Shown here piece after piece: positions 44,205 through 53,820 of a stretch of 64,000 nucleotides of DNA (the first letter of the stretch is position 1; each line of letters begins with the position of its first letter). The stretch spans positions 167,478 through 231,477 of the forward strand of contig NZ_JMIH01000015.1 of the NCBI RefSeq assembly GCF_000714815.1, in the 5' to 3' direction. This DNA is from Anditalea andensis (GTDB lineage Bacteria; Bacteroidota; Bacteroidia; Cytophagales; Cyclobacteriaceae). The notes under the pieces are model-generated. The model saw only the letters and a program-made list of their open reading frames with translations. It did not search any database and was not told the origin of the DNA. The position numbers and the translations under genes are program-made.

Positions 44205-44897
44205 ATGAATAAGTATATGATATCAACTTTTCACCTATATTTTGTATTATTATGCTCCAGCATTTCCCAAACAATAATTGGAAACAAGGATGGAAGGCAA
44301 ACATTAATGGATCTTAGGAATAATCATGGAATTTATATAGGCTTGCAGCCCCAAAGTGAAGGGGTTATAGGAACTCCATTCCTATTCGAGGATATGGTTA
44401 AAGCTCATATATTTTTAGACAATGGTAAGGATCATGACAATGTTATGATTAACTTTTATCCTGAAAAAGGGGAAGTTTTTGTAAAATTATCTAACAACCA
44501 CATAGTTTCTCCAGAGCTTAAAAATATTCAGAAAATAGTAATAAATGACAGTAAAGATATCTATAAGCCCAAATCAATAAAAGGACGACATGAAATAGTT
44601 CAAATTTTAGCCGAAGACGAGGAAGAAGAGTTTGTTGCACATAAATATAAAAAATTTCAAAAAGCTACCATTGGAGGAGCTTACAACACAACTTCTAATT
44701 TAGATGAATATAAAGATGTCATTTATTATTACATAATAAAGAATGGGATCTTGGAAGAAATAAAACAAAATAATTCTGGATTAAAATCGCTCGCAGGTGA
44801 TAATTGGAGGACTGTAAAGTCTTTTATCAATGAAAATAGTTTAGACTGGTCAAAACCATCAGATGTTATACAGATTTATAGTTTATATAGAAAATGA
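44205..44897 (+). CDS. Secreted protein of unknown function (orphan beside mobile debris)
   Basis: 230 residues with a probable signal peptide (hydrophobic FHLYFVLLCSSISQ). The mature part is rich in Lys, Asn and Asp. The last third (DVIYYYIIKNGILEEIKQNN, then LKSLAGDNWRTVKSFINENS and LDWSKPSDVIQIYSLYRK) resembles a C-terminal segment I recall from many small Bacteroidota secreted proteins (YY-x-K-x-G-x-L, then a helical LKxFI...L...EDxIxIVxYY end). No function known. The frame is intact, unlike everything in the preceding 2 kb. Confidence 0.7.
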   Translation: MNKYMISTFHLYFVLLCSSISQTIIGNKDGRQTLMDLRNNHGIYIGLQPQSEGVIGTPFLFEDMVKAHIFLDNGKDHDNVMINFYPEKGEVFVKLSNNHIVSPELKNIQKIVINDSKDIYKPKSIKGRHEIVQILAEDEEEEFVAHKYKKFQKATIGGAYNTTSNLDEYKDVIYYYIIKNGILEEIKQNNSGLKSLAGDNWRTVKSFINENSLDWSKPSDVIQIYSLYRK

Positions 44898-45288
44898 TTT
44901 TTTAACCTGTTATAGATATAGCTTCTTTTATATTTAAAAGCTTGGGTTGAAATAGATGTTTAATTGTATTTTATCTTCTATGTATTGAATTTCACATGAT
45001 CAGAGATACTATATATATAACGGATTATGGTATAAATTTATAGTTGCCCTAACTAATATTCATAAATAAGAAGTCGGTATCTAAATTATATAATAGTGGT
45101 TTATTGTAAGTCTTTATTAAATGATAACTTTTTGCGTTTATTTGAGGTGTAGCTATTAATATAATTAGAAAATGCTTTGTATTCCTTATATATTTTCCCC
45201 TATCTTAGACATATACTGCATAAACCCAAACAACTTTATCTGCTGAGGGTTCTTTCTTATATAGACTTTTAAATAACATTTTGTTAGC
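44898..45288. other. AT-rich spacer upstream of otsAB fusion
   Basis: 391 bp; I see no gene, hairpin with T-run or repeat. It presumably carries the promoter of the trehalose gene. Confidence 0.5.
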
Positions 45289-47463
45289 ATGGGAAAAACA
45301 ATCATTGTCTCTAACAGGCTGCCTATCAGCCTGGATTATAAAGACGGTAAACCTGATTTTAAAACGAGTGCCGGTGGGCTTGCCACCGGATTGGGATCTA
45401 TTTTCAAAGAGGCTAATAACATATGGATCGGATGGCCCGGCAATTATGTGGAGGATCCGGAAGTGCGCGCAGAAATTTATCTGGAACTTCATGAACACAA
45501 GATGTCTCCAGTCTTCCTCACTCAGGCTGACATTGAAGACTTTTATGAAGGTTTTAGTAATGAGACTCTTTGGCCTGCATTTCATTATTTTACACAGCAC
45601 ATTATCTATGAAAAAAGATTTTGGGAAGCTTATGTGAGGGTGAATGTAAAGTTTTGTGAAGCAATCTTAAAAAAAGCAGACCCTGATGACACCATCTGGG
45701 TACATGATTATCAGCTGCTTCTGTTGCCGCAAATGTTGAGAGAAAAACTACCCAATGCCACAATTGCCTTTTTTCAACATATACCTTTTCCATCTTATGA
45801 AATTATCCGGATGCTCCCTTGGCGTAAGGCTATCCTGGAGGGTATGTGTGGGGCAGATTTAATAGGCTTTCATACCTATGATGATATGCGCCACTTCTTA
45901 AGTTCTGCTGGAAGAATATTAGGCTTATCCAACGAAAGCGGTTACATGCAGGCAGACAGCAGACTGATAAATGTCGATGCCTTCCCAATGGGTATAGATT
46001 ACGAAAAGTTCGAATCAGCCGCCAATAGCACCAAAACGCAAAATTACGTCACCAAATTTAAAAAACTTCTTGGTGATCAAAAGTTATTGCTTTCTATAGA
46101 TCGACTGGATTATTCAAAAGGGATCCCCCAGCGATTAAGGGCATTTGATGAATTGCTGAAGACTTATCCCCATTATCACAATAAGGTTTCTTTGATCATG
46201 ATCGTGGTACCATCCCGTGATACGGTCAAAAAATATAAAGAACTTAAAGAAGAAATAGATACCCTTGTAGGTAGGATAAACAGTGCATATTCCACCTTGA
46301 ACTGGGTGCCTGTCCATTATTTCTATCGTGCTTTTCCCTTTGCTGAATTGAGCGCTTTCTATCATATGTCAGATATAGCCCTGGTCACACCCCTAAGGGA
46401 TGGGATGAACCTGGTATGTAAAGAGTTTGTAGCCAGCAAGACAGATAAAATGGGAGTTCTGATTTTATCAGAAATGGCAGGGGCGAGCAAAGAACTACAG
46501 GATGCAGTTCTCGTCAATCCCAATGATCTGGATGCAGTCACTACAGCCATATATGAAGCCCTGAATATGGATGAGGAAATTCAGAGTGCACGAATGACAG
46601 CGATGCAAGAAACCATTAAACGGTATGATATTTTTCAATGGGTAAAGGTATTTATGGACCGTTTGAAAATCGTAAAAGAAAAACAAGCGGAATTTCAATC
46701 TAAAGAAATGGACGAAGAAACCATTGCTGAAATGGAATCTTATTTTCAAAAGGCCAAAAAGCCCGTTCTCTTTTTAGATTATGATGGGACTCTTAGTGAA
46801 TTTAAAAATAAACCGGAAGATGCCTTTCCAGATGAGCATCTTTTGACTTTATTGGCAGGACTAGCTAAAAAATCTAGGGTGGTACTCATTAGCGGAAGAG
46901 ACAGGAAAACTTTAGAAGAATGGTTTGAGGGTGTTCAGGTGGATATCATCGCCGAACATGGTGTTTGGGTAATGGAGAAAAGCAAAGGTAAAAATGAGTG
47001 GACTGCTTTTACTGAGGTAGATAATTCATGGAAAGAGGATATACGTCAGGTTATGGATTACTATGTGCAGCGTACACCCGGAGCATTTATCGAAGAAAAA
47101 CACCATTCCCTTGTTTGGCATTACCGTAAGGTGGAAAGTGGATTAGGGGATCTTCGTATGCGAGAATTATTCAGCCATGTTAAATATATGGCAAGAGGTC
47201 ACAATTTACAAGTTTTGGAAGGAAACATGGTGCTGGAAATAAAGCGTCCCGACATAAATAAAGGAAGGGCAGCTACTTCATTAATGAAAGGTCAAAAGTA
47301 TGATTTTATCCTGGCTATAGGTGATGATTGGACCGATGAGGATACATTCAAAGCTATGCCCGATAATGCTTATACCATCAGGGTGGGATATAACTATACG
47401 AAAGCCAATTATAATATTAAATCTCCCAAAAACGTAAGGTTACTTCTTCAAAAATTAATTTAA
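45289..47463 (+). CDS. Bifunctional trehalose-6-phosphate synthase/phosphatase (OtsA-OtsB fusion)
   Basis: 724 residues. The N-terminal GT20 synthase domain (1 to about 470) joins glucose from UDP- or ADP-glucose to glucose-6-phosphate: SNRLPISL near 8, GGLATGLGSIF near 29, IWIGWPGNY near 45, VWVHDYQLLLLPQML near 137, IDRLDYSKGIPQRL near 265 and TPLRDGMNLVCKEFVA near 365. The C-terminal HAD phosphatase domain (about 485-724) removes the phosphate: motif I LFLDYDGTLSEF with nucleophile Asp497, LISGRDRKTLEEW near 545, LAIGDDWTDEDTF near 680. Trehalose is an osmolyte and stress protectant. Converges on the GH15 gene with a shared terminator. Confidence 0.95.
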   Translation: MGKTIIVSNRLPISLDYKDGKPDFKTSAGGLATGLGSIFKEANNIWIGWPGNYVEDPEVRAEIYLELHEHKMSPVFLTQADIEDFYEGFSNETLWPAFHYFTQHIIYEKRFWEAYVRVNVKFCEAILKKADPDDTIWVHDYQLLLLPQMLREKLPNATIAFFQHIPFPSYEIIRMLPWRKAILEGMCGADLIGFHTYDDMRHFLSSAGRILGLSNESGYMQADSRLINVDAFPMGIDYEKFESAANSTKTQNYVTKFKKLLGDQKLLLSIDRLDYSKGIPQRLRAFDELLKTYPHYHNKVSLIMIVVPSRDTVKKYKELKEEIDTLVGRINSAYSTLNWVPVHYFYRAFPFAELSAFYHMSDIALVTPLRDGMNLVCKEFVASKTDKMGVLILSEMAGASKELQDAVLVNPNDLDAVTTAIYEALNMDEEIQSARMTAMQETIKRYDIFQWVKVFMDRLKIVKEKQAEFQSKEMDEETIAEMESYFQKAKKPVLFLDYDGTLSEFKNKPEDAFPDEHLLTLLAGLAKKSRVVLISGRDRKTLEEWFEGVQVDIIAEHGVWVMEKSKGKNEWTAFTEVDNSWKEDIRQVMDYYVQRTPGAFIEEKHHSLVWHYRKVESGLGDLRMRELFSHVKYMARGHNLQVLEGNMVLEIKRPDINKGRAATSLMKGQKYDFILAIGDDWTDEDTFKAMPDNAYTIRVGYNYTKANYNIKSPKNVRLLLQKLI

Positions 47464-47466
47464 TAG

Positions 47467-47498
47467 AAAAGGCCGCCCATTTTAATGGACGGCCTTTT
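47467..47498. terminator. Bidirectional terminator between otsAB fusion and GH15 gene
   Basis: AAAAGGCCG pairs with CGGCCTTTT, continuing inside with CCATT/AATGG after a mismatch; A-rich left flank and T-rich right flank suit both directions. Confidence 0.9.
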
Positions 47499-47501
47499 CC
47501 A

Positions 47502-49283
47502 TTATAAGAAATTTGGTTTATCCAGCTTTCTCCCTATTCGGAATGCTGCATTCATAAGGCCTACATGGCTATAGGCCTGGGGGAAATTGCCCCACTGGCT
47601 TTTTGAATCCTGATCTACATCTTCTGAAAACAGTTTGAGATGGTTACAATATTGTATTAACTTTTCAAATCCTTCTTCCGCTTCTTCAAGTCTATTGACA
47701 CATGCTAAAGCTTCTATATACCAGAAGGCACAAATTAAAAAGGTGGTATCTGGTTCTCCAAAATCATCTTCATGCTTATATCTATAGAACAAAAAATCCT
47801 GTGCTAAAAGCTCTTTTTCCAACTGTATAAGGTGATTATTGGCGCGTTCTATGTCATTACCAAAATAACCCATAGTGATGAGTTTAAGTGTGCTGGCATC
47901 CATATGTTTAACACCTACCGCTTGGGCATATGCTTTGAGTTCTGGAACATAGCAGGATTCAATTTTTCCTTTAGACCTATCCCTAAGCATGATGGCTTTA
48001 TCTTTAAGGTCAGAATCTTTTAAGGTTTCTGCTATTTTAATGGCTGCGCAGGATCCTGCCCAGTGGAAAAGAAAAGTATAACAATGCTCTTGTTTTAAAT
48101 TTCTAAATTCCCACAACCCTGCATCAGGTTCGTCCATAGTTTCTTCTATACTGGAAAGTAACCTTTCGATCATCGGTTTGGAGTGGCTTTTTTCTGATTC
48201 TACAAATCGCTTATCTGAATACAAAGGGAGCAAACTAACCAGTACCTGCCCATATAGGTCATTTTGGATATGTGTATATGCTTGATTTCCGAATCTCACG
48301 GGTTGGTTACCTTTATATCCCTGTAGATCATGGACCACTTCTGTAAGTTCAGATTCCCCAGTTATGGAATATAAAGGCTGGTAGCGTCCGTTGCCGTTAG
48401 TTGGTAAATTTTGAATGTATTCGAAATATTTTTCAAGTTCTTCAAAGTGCCCAATATTATTAAAAGCATTTAGTGTATAGTAACTATCCCTAATCCAGCA
48501 GTACCTATAGTCCCAGTTTCGTGTAGAGTTGGGTGATTCCGGTAAACTGGTAGTAGAGGCGGCAATGATAGCACCGGTATCTTCATACTGGTGTATTTTA
48601 AGTACTAATGCGGAACGTAGGACAAAAGATTGATGGAAGCTGGTGATACTGGTAGATTTAATCCAGTCTCTCCAATAGGCAGTAGTGGCCTGCTGAAAAT
48701 TTTCTGCAGTAGTTTCTATTGGAGCTTCCAAAGGCTTTCCATATGTAAATATCAAATATATAGGTTGATGAAGAACAAATGGTTTCTCATCCAAAACATA
48801 AGTTAAAGAAGCATTAGTGGTCAGCCTTATTTCTTGATCTTCACCCATATAGCGTATGTGATTACTTGCTACACTTGGAGAAAGTTGTCGTTTGCCATGA
48901 TTGCTCATAGGGCGGCATGTAATTTTTATTTGGGGAGTGCCTTTTACTGCTTCTACTTTTCTGATGAGCATTAATGGTTTAAAATAGCGGCCATGATTAT
49001 GAAATCTTGGGGCAAAATCAGTTACTTTATATGCGTTCTCTTCATAAGAAATAGTGGTTTCTAATATATTTGTGTTTTCCAGATATTTTTGCTGGCAATG
49101 TATATGCTTTGTTTCTGGTAGTATACTAAACTCTCCCCCTTTTTCCTTGTCAAGCATTCCTCCGAATATGAAATCACTATCAAATCGCGGCATGCAGAGC
49201 CAACTTACATTTGTGTTCTTTTCGATGTGAGCGAGGTATGCACAATTGCCAATCAGACCACTGCTGTAAGTATGTGTTTCCAT
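47502..49283 (-). CDS. Glycoside hydrolase family 15 (glucoamylase/trehalase type)
   Basis: 593 residues, cytosolic (no signal peptide). N-terminal beta-sandwich (1 to about 225; IGNCAYLAHIEKNTNVSWLC) and C-terminal (alpha/alpha)6 barrel (250-590). GH15 signatures are RNWDYRYCWIRDSYYTLNAF near 258-277, the LQGYKGNQPVRFGNQA segment with the QxD type contacts near 322-337 and FLICAFWYIEALACVNRLEE near 515. The catalytic acid and base are expected near the DLQGY/Glu region and in the ADEPD... part (DEPDAGLWEFRN near 389), by analogy. GH15 enzymes hydrolyse alpha-glucosides; some are trehalases, which fits the convergent trehalose synthesis gene. Confidence 0.9.
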   Translation of the reverse strand: METHTYSSGLIGNCAYLAHIEKNTNVSWLCMPRFDSDFIFGGMLDKEKGGEFSILPETKHIHCQQKYLENTNILETTISYEENAYKVTDFAPRFHNHGRYFKPLMLIRKVEAVKGTPQIKITCRPMSNHGKRQLSPSVASNHIRYMGEDQEIRLTTNASLTYVLDEKPFVLHQPIYLIFTYGKPLEAPIETTAENFQQATTAYWRDWIKSTSITSFHQSFVLRSALVLKIHQYEDTGAIIAASTTSLPESPNSTRNWDYRYCWIRDSYYTLNAFNNIGHFEELEKYFEYIQNLPTNGNGRYQPLYSITGESELTEVVHDLQGYKGNQPVRFGNQAYTHIQNDLYGQVLVSLLPLYSDKRFVESEKSHSKPMIERLLSSIEETMDEPDAGLWEFRNLKQEHCYTFLFHWAGSCAAIKIAETLKDSDLKDKAIMLRDRSKGKIESCYVPELKAYAQAVGVKHMDASTLKLITMGYFGNDIERANNHLIQLEKELLAQDFLFYRYKHEDDFGEPDTTFLICAFWYIEALACVNRLEEAEEGFEKLIQYCNHLKLFSEDVDQDSKSQWGNFPQAYSHVGLMNAAFRIGRKLDKPNFL

Positions 49284-49640
49284 GTTGTAGAGGATAAATA
49301 TTTTTAATGATAAATATTAGGTACCTATTTTAATTGTTTTTTACAAAAAATAAGCCTAAAATCCTTTTGAGTATTATTTAACCTATTTAAACCAGAATAG
49401 TTGGTTTAAATTTAATAATAAGTCAAATATCTATTCAAAGTACGGATAGACGTATGTGAATAAGAGCTGACCCATATGCAGGTACATATGCTAATAATAT
49501 TGTAATTATTAATTTGGGTTGATACAAAGCATTTTCATGATAGTAATTACTATATTTGGATGGGTGGATATAGGTGTATTCCGAACTACCGGAATGAAGA
49601 CACCTTTCAATCTACTTGTTTAATTATAACTTAAAAAAAT
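49284..49640. other. Divergent spacer with inverted repeat
   Basis: 357 bp between the GH15 gene and the DUF2911 gene. It contains a 9-bp inverted repeat ATTTAAACC (49385-49393) / GGTTTAAAT (49403-49411), a TATATTTG -7-like box at 49551-49558, and a short ATTCCG/CGGAAT hairpin near 49579-49596. No gene seen. Confidence 0.45.
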
Positions 49641-50210
49641 ATGAAAAAATTAGAAATTTTATTTTTCGCATGGGTTATCTCAGGCTCTATGTTTCTCTCT
49701 AGCTGCGAGCGGCCTGCTCAGGAAGAAGATACCACTACCGAGACAGCAATGGTTTCCGACTCCCGGGAGGAAAGGGTAAGTCCACTTCGGAACATCCAAG
49801 GTACTATAAATCAAAACGAAGTAAAAGTTCAATATGGAGCCCCATCTGTAAAGAATCGTATTATTTGGGGAGATATGGTACCCTATGATGAAGTTTGGCG
49901 GACTGGTGCCAATGAAGCAACAAATATTGAATTTTCTGAAGACGTAAATGTGGAAGGAAAACCATTAAGGGCCGGCAGGTATTCTATTTTTACCATACCC
50001 AGACAGAAGGGACCCTGGACTATAATATTTAATTCAGACTGGGATCTTGAGCATGGTCATTTCCAGTATAAGGAAGAAAATGATGTATTGAGAGTAGAAG
50101 TTAATCCTATAAAAGGACAGGAACATCAGGAACAGCTGGTCGTAACAGTAGAAGATCCGGGGATTATAATCAGGTGGGAGCAAATTGAGCTTCCCATTAA
50201 AATAAATTAA
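49641..50210 (+). CDS. DUF2911 lipoprotein
   Basis: 189 residues. Lipoprotein signal KLEILFFAWVISGSMFLSSC (Cys near 22), an acidic/Thr-rich spacer, then a single DUF2911 domain: VKVQYGAPSVKNRIIWGDMV near 58-77, YDEVWRTGANEATNIEF near 80-96, LRAGRYSIFTIPRQKGPWTI near 107-126 and IIFNSDWDL. The family is widespread in Bacteroidota and its function is unknown. Ends at a hairpin before the penicillin acylase gene. Confidence 0.88.
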   Translation: MKKLEILFFAWVISGSMFLSSCERPAQEEDTTTETAMVSDSREERVSPLRNIQGTINQNEVKVQYGAPSVKNRIIWGDMVPYDEVWRTGANEATNIEFSEDVNVEGKPLRAGRYSIFTIPRQKGPWTIIFNSDWDLEHGHFQYKEENDVLRVEVNPIKGQEHQEQLVVTVEDPGIIIRWEQIELPIKIN

Positions 50211-50216
50211 TATGAA

Positions 50217-50247
50217 AAGAGAGAGGTTTATACCTTTCTCTTTTTGT
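50217..50247 (+). terminator. Probable intrinsic terminator after the DUF2911 gene
   Basis: AAAGAGAGAGGT pairs with ACCTTTCTCTTT around TTAT (with one mismatch), followed by more T. Confidence 0.65.
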
Positions 50248-50401
50248 TTAGTATGGGTATATCTGGAAAGGGTTATAATATCACAATCTTATTCGCTAAA
50301 ATGTGCTTATTGATATTTTTCAAATAATATGAAAATAGAATGGAATAATAGTTAAGAGTATTTTAACTTTCGGATATTTTAAATACGAAAAAACGTTCCT
50401 G

Positions 50402-52828
50402 ATGAAATATGTAGTTTTTTTGATTTCCCTGGCTTCGACCCTTGGATTAGCGATCGCACTTTCCATAAATTTTGGACAAACTCCTCCATTAGGGCTATTA
50501 TTAGACCCTTTCCATGGGATTTGGCAAAATGCATATAGCGAGGATGAAGTTTATCAAGACGAGATAAGGATGCGAAATATAACTTCGGACATCACTGTAC
50601 AATATGATAAGCATTTAATTCCCCACATTTTTGCCCAGAATGAAGCAGATCTTTATAGGGCCCAGGGATATGTCACCGCCCAGCACAGGCTATGGCAAAT
50701 GGAGTTCCAAACTATGGCAGCAGCAGGAAGGGTTTCTGAAATAGTGGGTTCAAGAGCTATTGATTTTGATAGAATGCAGAGAAGAAAAGGGCTGGGATAC
50801 GGTGCTGAAGCGGGACTCCATGAATTGCATTTAAATGATACGGTTTCACTTAAATGGATTGAAGCTTATTCGGATGGGATAAACCAATATATAAATTCAC
50901 TCAACTATGCCGATCTCCCCGTTGAATATAAACTTTTGAATTATAGACCAGAACCATGGACTGCTTACAAGACGGTACTCCTATTAAAGTATATGGCAGA
51001 TATGCTAGTAGGGGATAAGGATATTGAGTATACCAATATGAGGTCTCTCATCGGGGAGGAGTGGATGGCCGATCTTTTTCCTGATTTACCCGAAAACGTA
51101 GATCCTGTAATCGAAAACGACAGGAAATGGGATTTTACACCACTTCAGGTAGAGCGACCACAAAACCTGAACTATCCCAATGAAGCTATTCTGATAGAAC
51201 CTCTACCGGATCATGAGCCGGGTATCGGGTCTAATAACTGGGCGGTAGCTGGAAGTAAAACGGAGTCAGGAAATGCACTCTTGGCCAATGATCCCCACCT
51301 TAGCCTTAACCTGCCCTCACTTTGGTATATTATGCAGCTTTCTACGCCCACCTATACTGTCAAAGGAGCCACATTACCAGGATCATTAGGAATAATCAGC
51401 GGATTCAATGAACATATAGCCTGGGGGGTAACTAATGCTACACGTGATGTACGCGACTGGTACAGCATTTCGTTTAGAGGTGAGGACAGAACGGAATATT
51501 TATATAATGATCAATGGATCAACAGTAGTTTAAAGCTCGAGGAAATAAAAGTTAAAGGACAATCTTCCTTTATAGATTCAGTCATTTATACCCATTATGG
51601 ACCTGTGGTATATGATAAAAATTTCAGGAGCGATAATCAGCTAACTAATTTCGCCTTGAAATGGACTGCCCACATGGGATCCAATGAACAGCTTACATTT
51701 ATAAAGTTAAACTCTGCAAAAAATCATCAAGATTATCTGGATGCTTTAGACCATTTTACTTCTCCGGCCCAAAACTTTGTATTTGCCAGTACTACGGGGG
51801 ATATCGCCATGAAAGTACAGGGAAGGTTTCCTCTCAAATGGGATCAACAGGGAAAATATATCATGGATGGAAGTGATCCTGTATATGAGTGGCAAGAATT
51901 CATTCCATCTGCACACAATCCTAGTACACTCAATCCCAACCGTGGATTTGTCAGTTCTGCAAATCAACATTCTGTAGACAATTCGTACCCTTATTATGTA
52001 TTTGACAACAGCTTTGAACATTACCGAAACAGACGTATAAACAGGCAACTGGAACAGATGTCTAAAATCACTATAGAGGACATGAAAAATCTTCAGTTTG
52101 ATAATTATCACCTTCATGCTGCCGAAGCATTACCCGTTATGCTTCAATATGTATTGGATGATTCCGCCGATGTCAATATTCAGGGAGTAGAGGAGATCAT
52201 TCATCTACTCCAGACTTGGGATTATTTTACACATCCAGACCAAAAAGCACCACCGATATTTGAAATTTGGTGGAAAAACTTTGAACATATGGCGTGGAAC
52301 AAATGGAAAATCAATAATCGCCCTACAGTATTGCCAAATAAATACCAGACGACAGTCTTAATGCAGCAAAATCCAAATCATGAAGCTTTTAATGATCCTT
52401 CTACTGATCGAGTGGAAAATGCAGGGCTTTTGGTTAGAGAGAGTTTTCAAAAAACGGTTAGCGATTATACAGCTTGGATAAGTGAAGAAGCAGGAGACAC
52501 CTGGTCTGATTATAAACAAACCTCTATCCAACATCTGATCCCAAATTTCAAGTCCTTTAGTTTTGAAAAAATTGAAACAGGAGGAGGAAGAGGAATGATA
52601 AATGCTACAAGTGAAAGACATGGTGCCAGCTGGAGAATGGTAGTTGAATTGGGAGAAAAGATCAACGCATATGGTATCTACCCTGGAGGACAGTCCGGAA
52701 ATCCAGGAAGTAAATATTATGATAATTTTATTGATCGGTGGGCGATAGGAGACTACCTCAATGTTGATCTACGGGACCAAAATCAGAAAGGTGATCTTTT
52801 ATTCAGTACTACATTTAAATCAAATTAA
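50402..52828 (+). CDS. Penicillin acylase family N-terminal-nucleophile hydrolase
   Basis: 808 residues. Ntn hydrolase made as a precursor: signal or membrane-anchor sequence at the N-terminus (YVVFLISLASTLGLAIALS), alpha chain, then autocatalytic cleavage before Ser277 in EPGIGSNNWAVAG, freeing the Ser nucleophile of the beta chain. Other family marks are PHIFAQNEADLYRAQGYVTA near 73, NALLANDPHLSLNLPSLWY near 290, and WGVTNATRDVRDWY near 340. Members hydrolyse amides such as penicillins, acyl-homoserine lactones or other N-acyl compounds; the natural substrate is not inferable. Followed two bases later by a small membrane protein gene, so the two are co-transcribed. Confidence 0.93.
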   Translation: MKYVVFLISLASTLGLAIALSINFGQTPPLGLLLDPFHGIWQNAYSEDEVYQDEIRMRNITSDITVQYDKHLIPHIFAQNEADLYRAQGYVTAQHRLWQMEFQTMAAAGRVSEIVGSRAIDFDRMQRRKGLGYGAEAGLHELHLNDTVSLKWIEAYSDGINQYINSLNYADLPVEYKLLNYRPEPWTAYKTVLLLKYMADMLVGDKDIEYTNMRSLIGEEWMADLFPDLPENVDPVIENDRKWDFTPLQVERPQNLNYPNEAILIEPLPDHEPGIGSNNWAVAGSKTESGNALLANDPHLSLNLPSLWYIMQLSTPTYTVKGATLPGSLGIISGFNEHIAWGVTNATRDVRDWYSISFRGEDRTEYLYNDQWINSSLKLEEIKVKGQSSFIDSVIYTHYGPVVYDKNFRSDNQLTNFALKWTAHMGSNEQLTFIKLNSAKNHQDYLDALDHFTSPAQNFVFASTTGDIAMKVQGRFPLKWDQQGKYIMDGSDPVYEWQEFIPSAHNPSTLNPNRGFVSSANQHSVDNSYPYYVFDNSFEHYRNRRINRQLEQMSKITIEDMKNLQFDNYHLHAAEALPVMLQYVLDDSADVNIQGVEEIIHLLQTWDYFTHPDQKAPPIFEIWWKNFEHMAWNKWKINNRPTVLPNKYQTTVLMQQNPNHEAFNDPSTDRVENAGLLVRESFQKTVSDYTAWISEEAGDTWSDYKQTSIQHLIPNFKSFSFEKIETGGGRGMINATSERHGASWRMVVELGEKINAYGIYPGGQSGNPGSKYYDNFIDRWAIGDYLNVDLRDQNQKGDLLFSTTFKSN

Positions 52829-52830
52829 AT

Positions 52831-53193
52831 ATGAAGTTTTTCATACTTTGTGTAATTTCTTCTATCACTGCACTTTTACTGGGACCATTAATCCCCTACT
52901 GGGGTTTAATGATCATAATAGGCCTGGCCGCTGCCCTAGTTGGCGGAAACAGAATGACTGCCTTTTTGGGAGCAGGACTTGGAATGGCTTTAATATGGTT
53001 TGCTGTACCTTTATGGATATCCATACGGACAGGTTCAGCACTTCCCATGCGGATAAGCGCAATTATGGGATTTCAGGATCCTGTTATATTAATGGTTTTG
53101 ACCAGTACAATAGGCTTTTTAATAGGTGGGGTAAGCGCATGGACAGGTAACAGCTTTCGGAAAATTTTTACTGATAACAATTTGCCATACTAA
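52831..53193 (+). CDS. Small integral membrane protein of unknown function
   Basis: 120 residues with about four hydrophobic segments (4-20, 24-40, 45-66, 86-108) and short polar loops. No recognised family. Its start follows the stop of the penicillin acylase gene by two bases, indicating coupled expression. Confidence 0.7.
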   Translation: MKFFILCVISSITALLLGPLIPYWGLMIIIGLAAALVGGNRMTAFLGAGLGMALIWFAVPLWISIRTGSALPMRISAIMGFQDPVILMVLTSTIGFLIGGVSAWTGNSFRKIFTDNNLPY

Positions 53194-53281
53194 TGATGAT
53201 CGCTATAAAATGAACTACTTGATTTAATAAGGGGACAATCCATACTTTTTCCTTAGATTTGCACCTTGGAAATTAGGAAGT

Positions 53282-53701
53282 ATGATACACGTTTGTAGGA
53301 AGGAGCATTTTAATGCTGCTCATAAGCTTTGGAACCCGAAGTGGAGTGATGACAAGAACAAGGAGGTATTTGGCCCATGTGCTAATGTAAACTGGCATGG
53401 TCATAATTTTGAGTTGATCGTTACAGTAAAAGGGAAGCCGGATCCGGAAACTGGATTTGTGATAGATCTTAAACAGCTCAGTAATGTGATCCGTAAGCAT
53501 GTAATAGATAAAGTGGATCATAAAAATCTCAACGTAGACGTTGATTTCATGGAAGGTAAAATGGCTAGTTGCGAAAACCTAGTTATTGAGTTTTGGCGCA
53601 TCCTACACCCTGTCGTAGATGAAATCACCCCCCACGGTGGCCTATACAAACTAACCCTATATGAAACACCTAGGAATTATGTAGAGTATTATGGTGAATA
53701 G
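53282..53701 (+). CDS. queD: 6-carboxy-5,6,7,8-tetrahydropterin synthase (QueD/PTPS family)
   Basis: 139 residues. Zinc-binding His are in FNAAHKLWN (His12-region) and the pair NWHGHNFEL near 38-46; catalytic Cys is in FGPCANVNWHGH near 35; the C-terminal Glu motif is YKLTLYETPRNYVEY near 121-135. Converts dihydroneopterin triphosphate to 6-carboxytetrahydropterin in queuosine synthesis, the step before QueE encoded 30 kb upstream. TAGATTTG at 53254-53261 is a possible -7 box just upstream. Confidence 0.9.
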   Translation: MIHVCRKEHFNAAHKLWNPKWSDDKNKEVFGPCANVNWHGHNFELIVTVKGKPDPETGFVIDLKQLSNVIRKHVIDKVDHKNLNVDVDFMEGKMASCENLVIEFWRILHPVVDEITPHGGLYKLTLYETPRNYVEYYGE

Positions 53702-53820
53702 GTATAAATATTTGAATATGAGTAATAATAAAGGGTGAGATGTAATTTGACATCTATGATTTTAAAACCATTATCATTTTGCCAATTTTTATATATTACT
53801 GAATAGAACCATTTAACTTA

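Noticed and set aside
45281..45637. Frame overlapping the 5' end of the otsAB fusion
   Set aside because: It is an alternative frame of the trehalose-6-phosphate synthase coding sequence without its own family resemblance.
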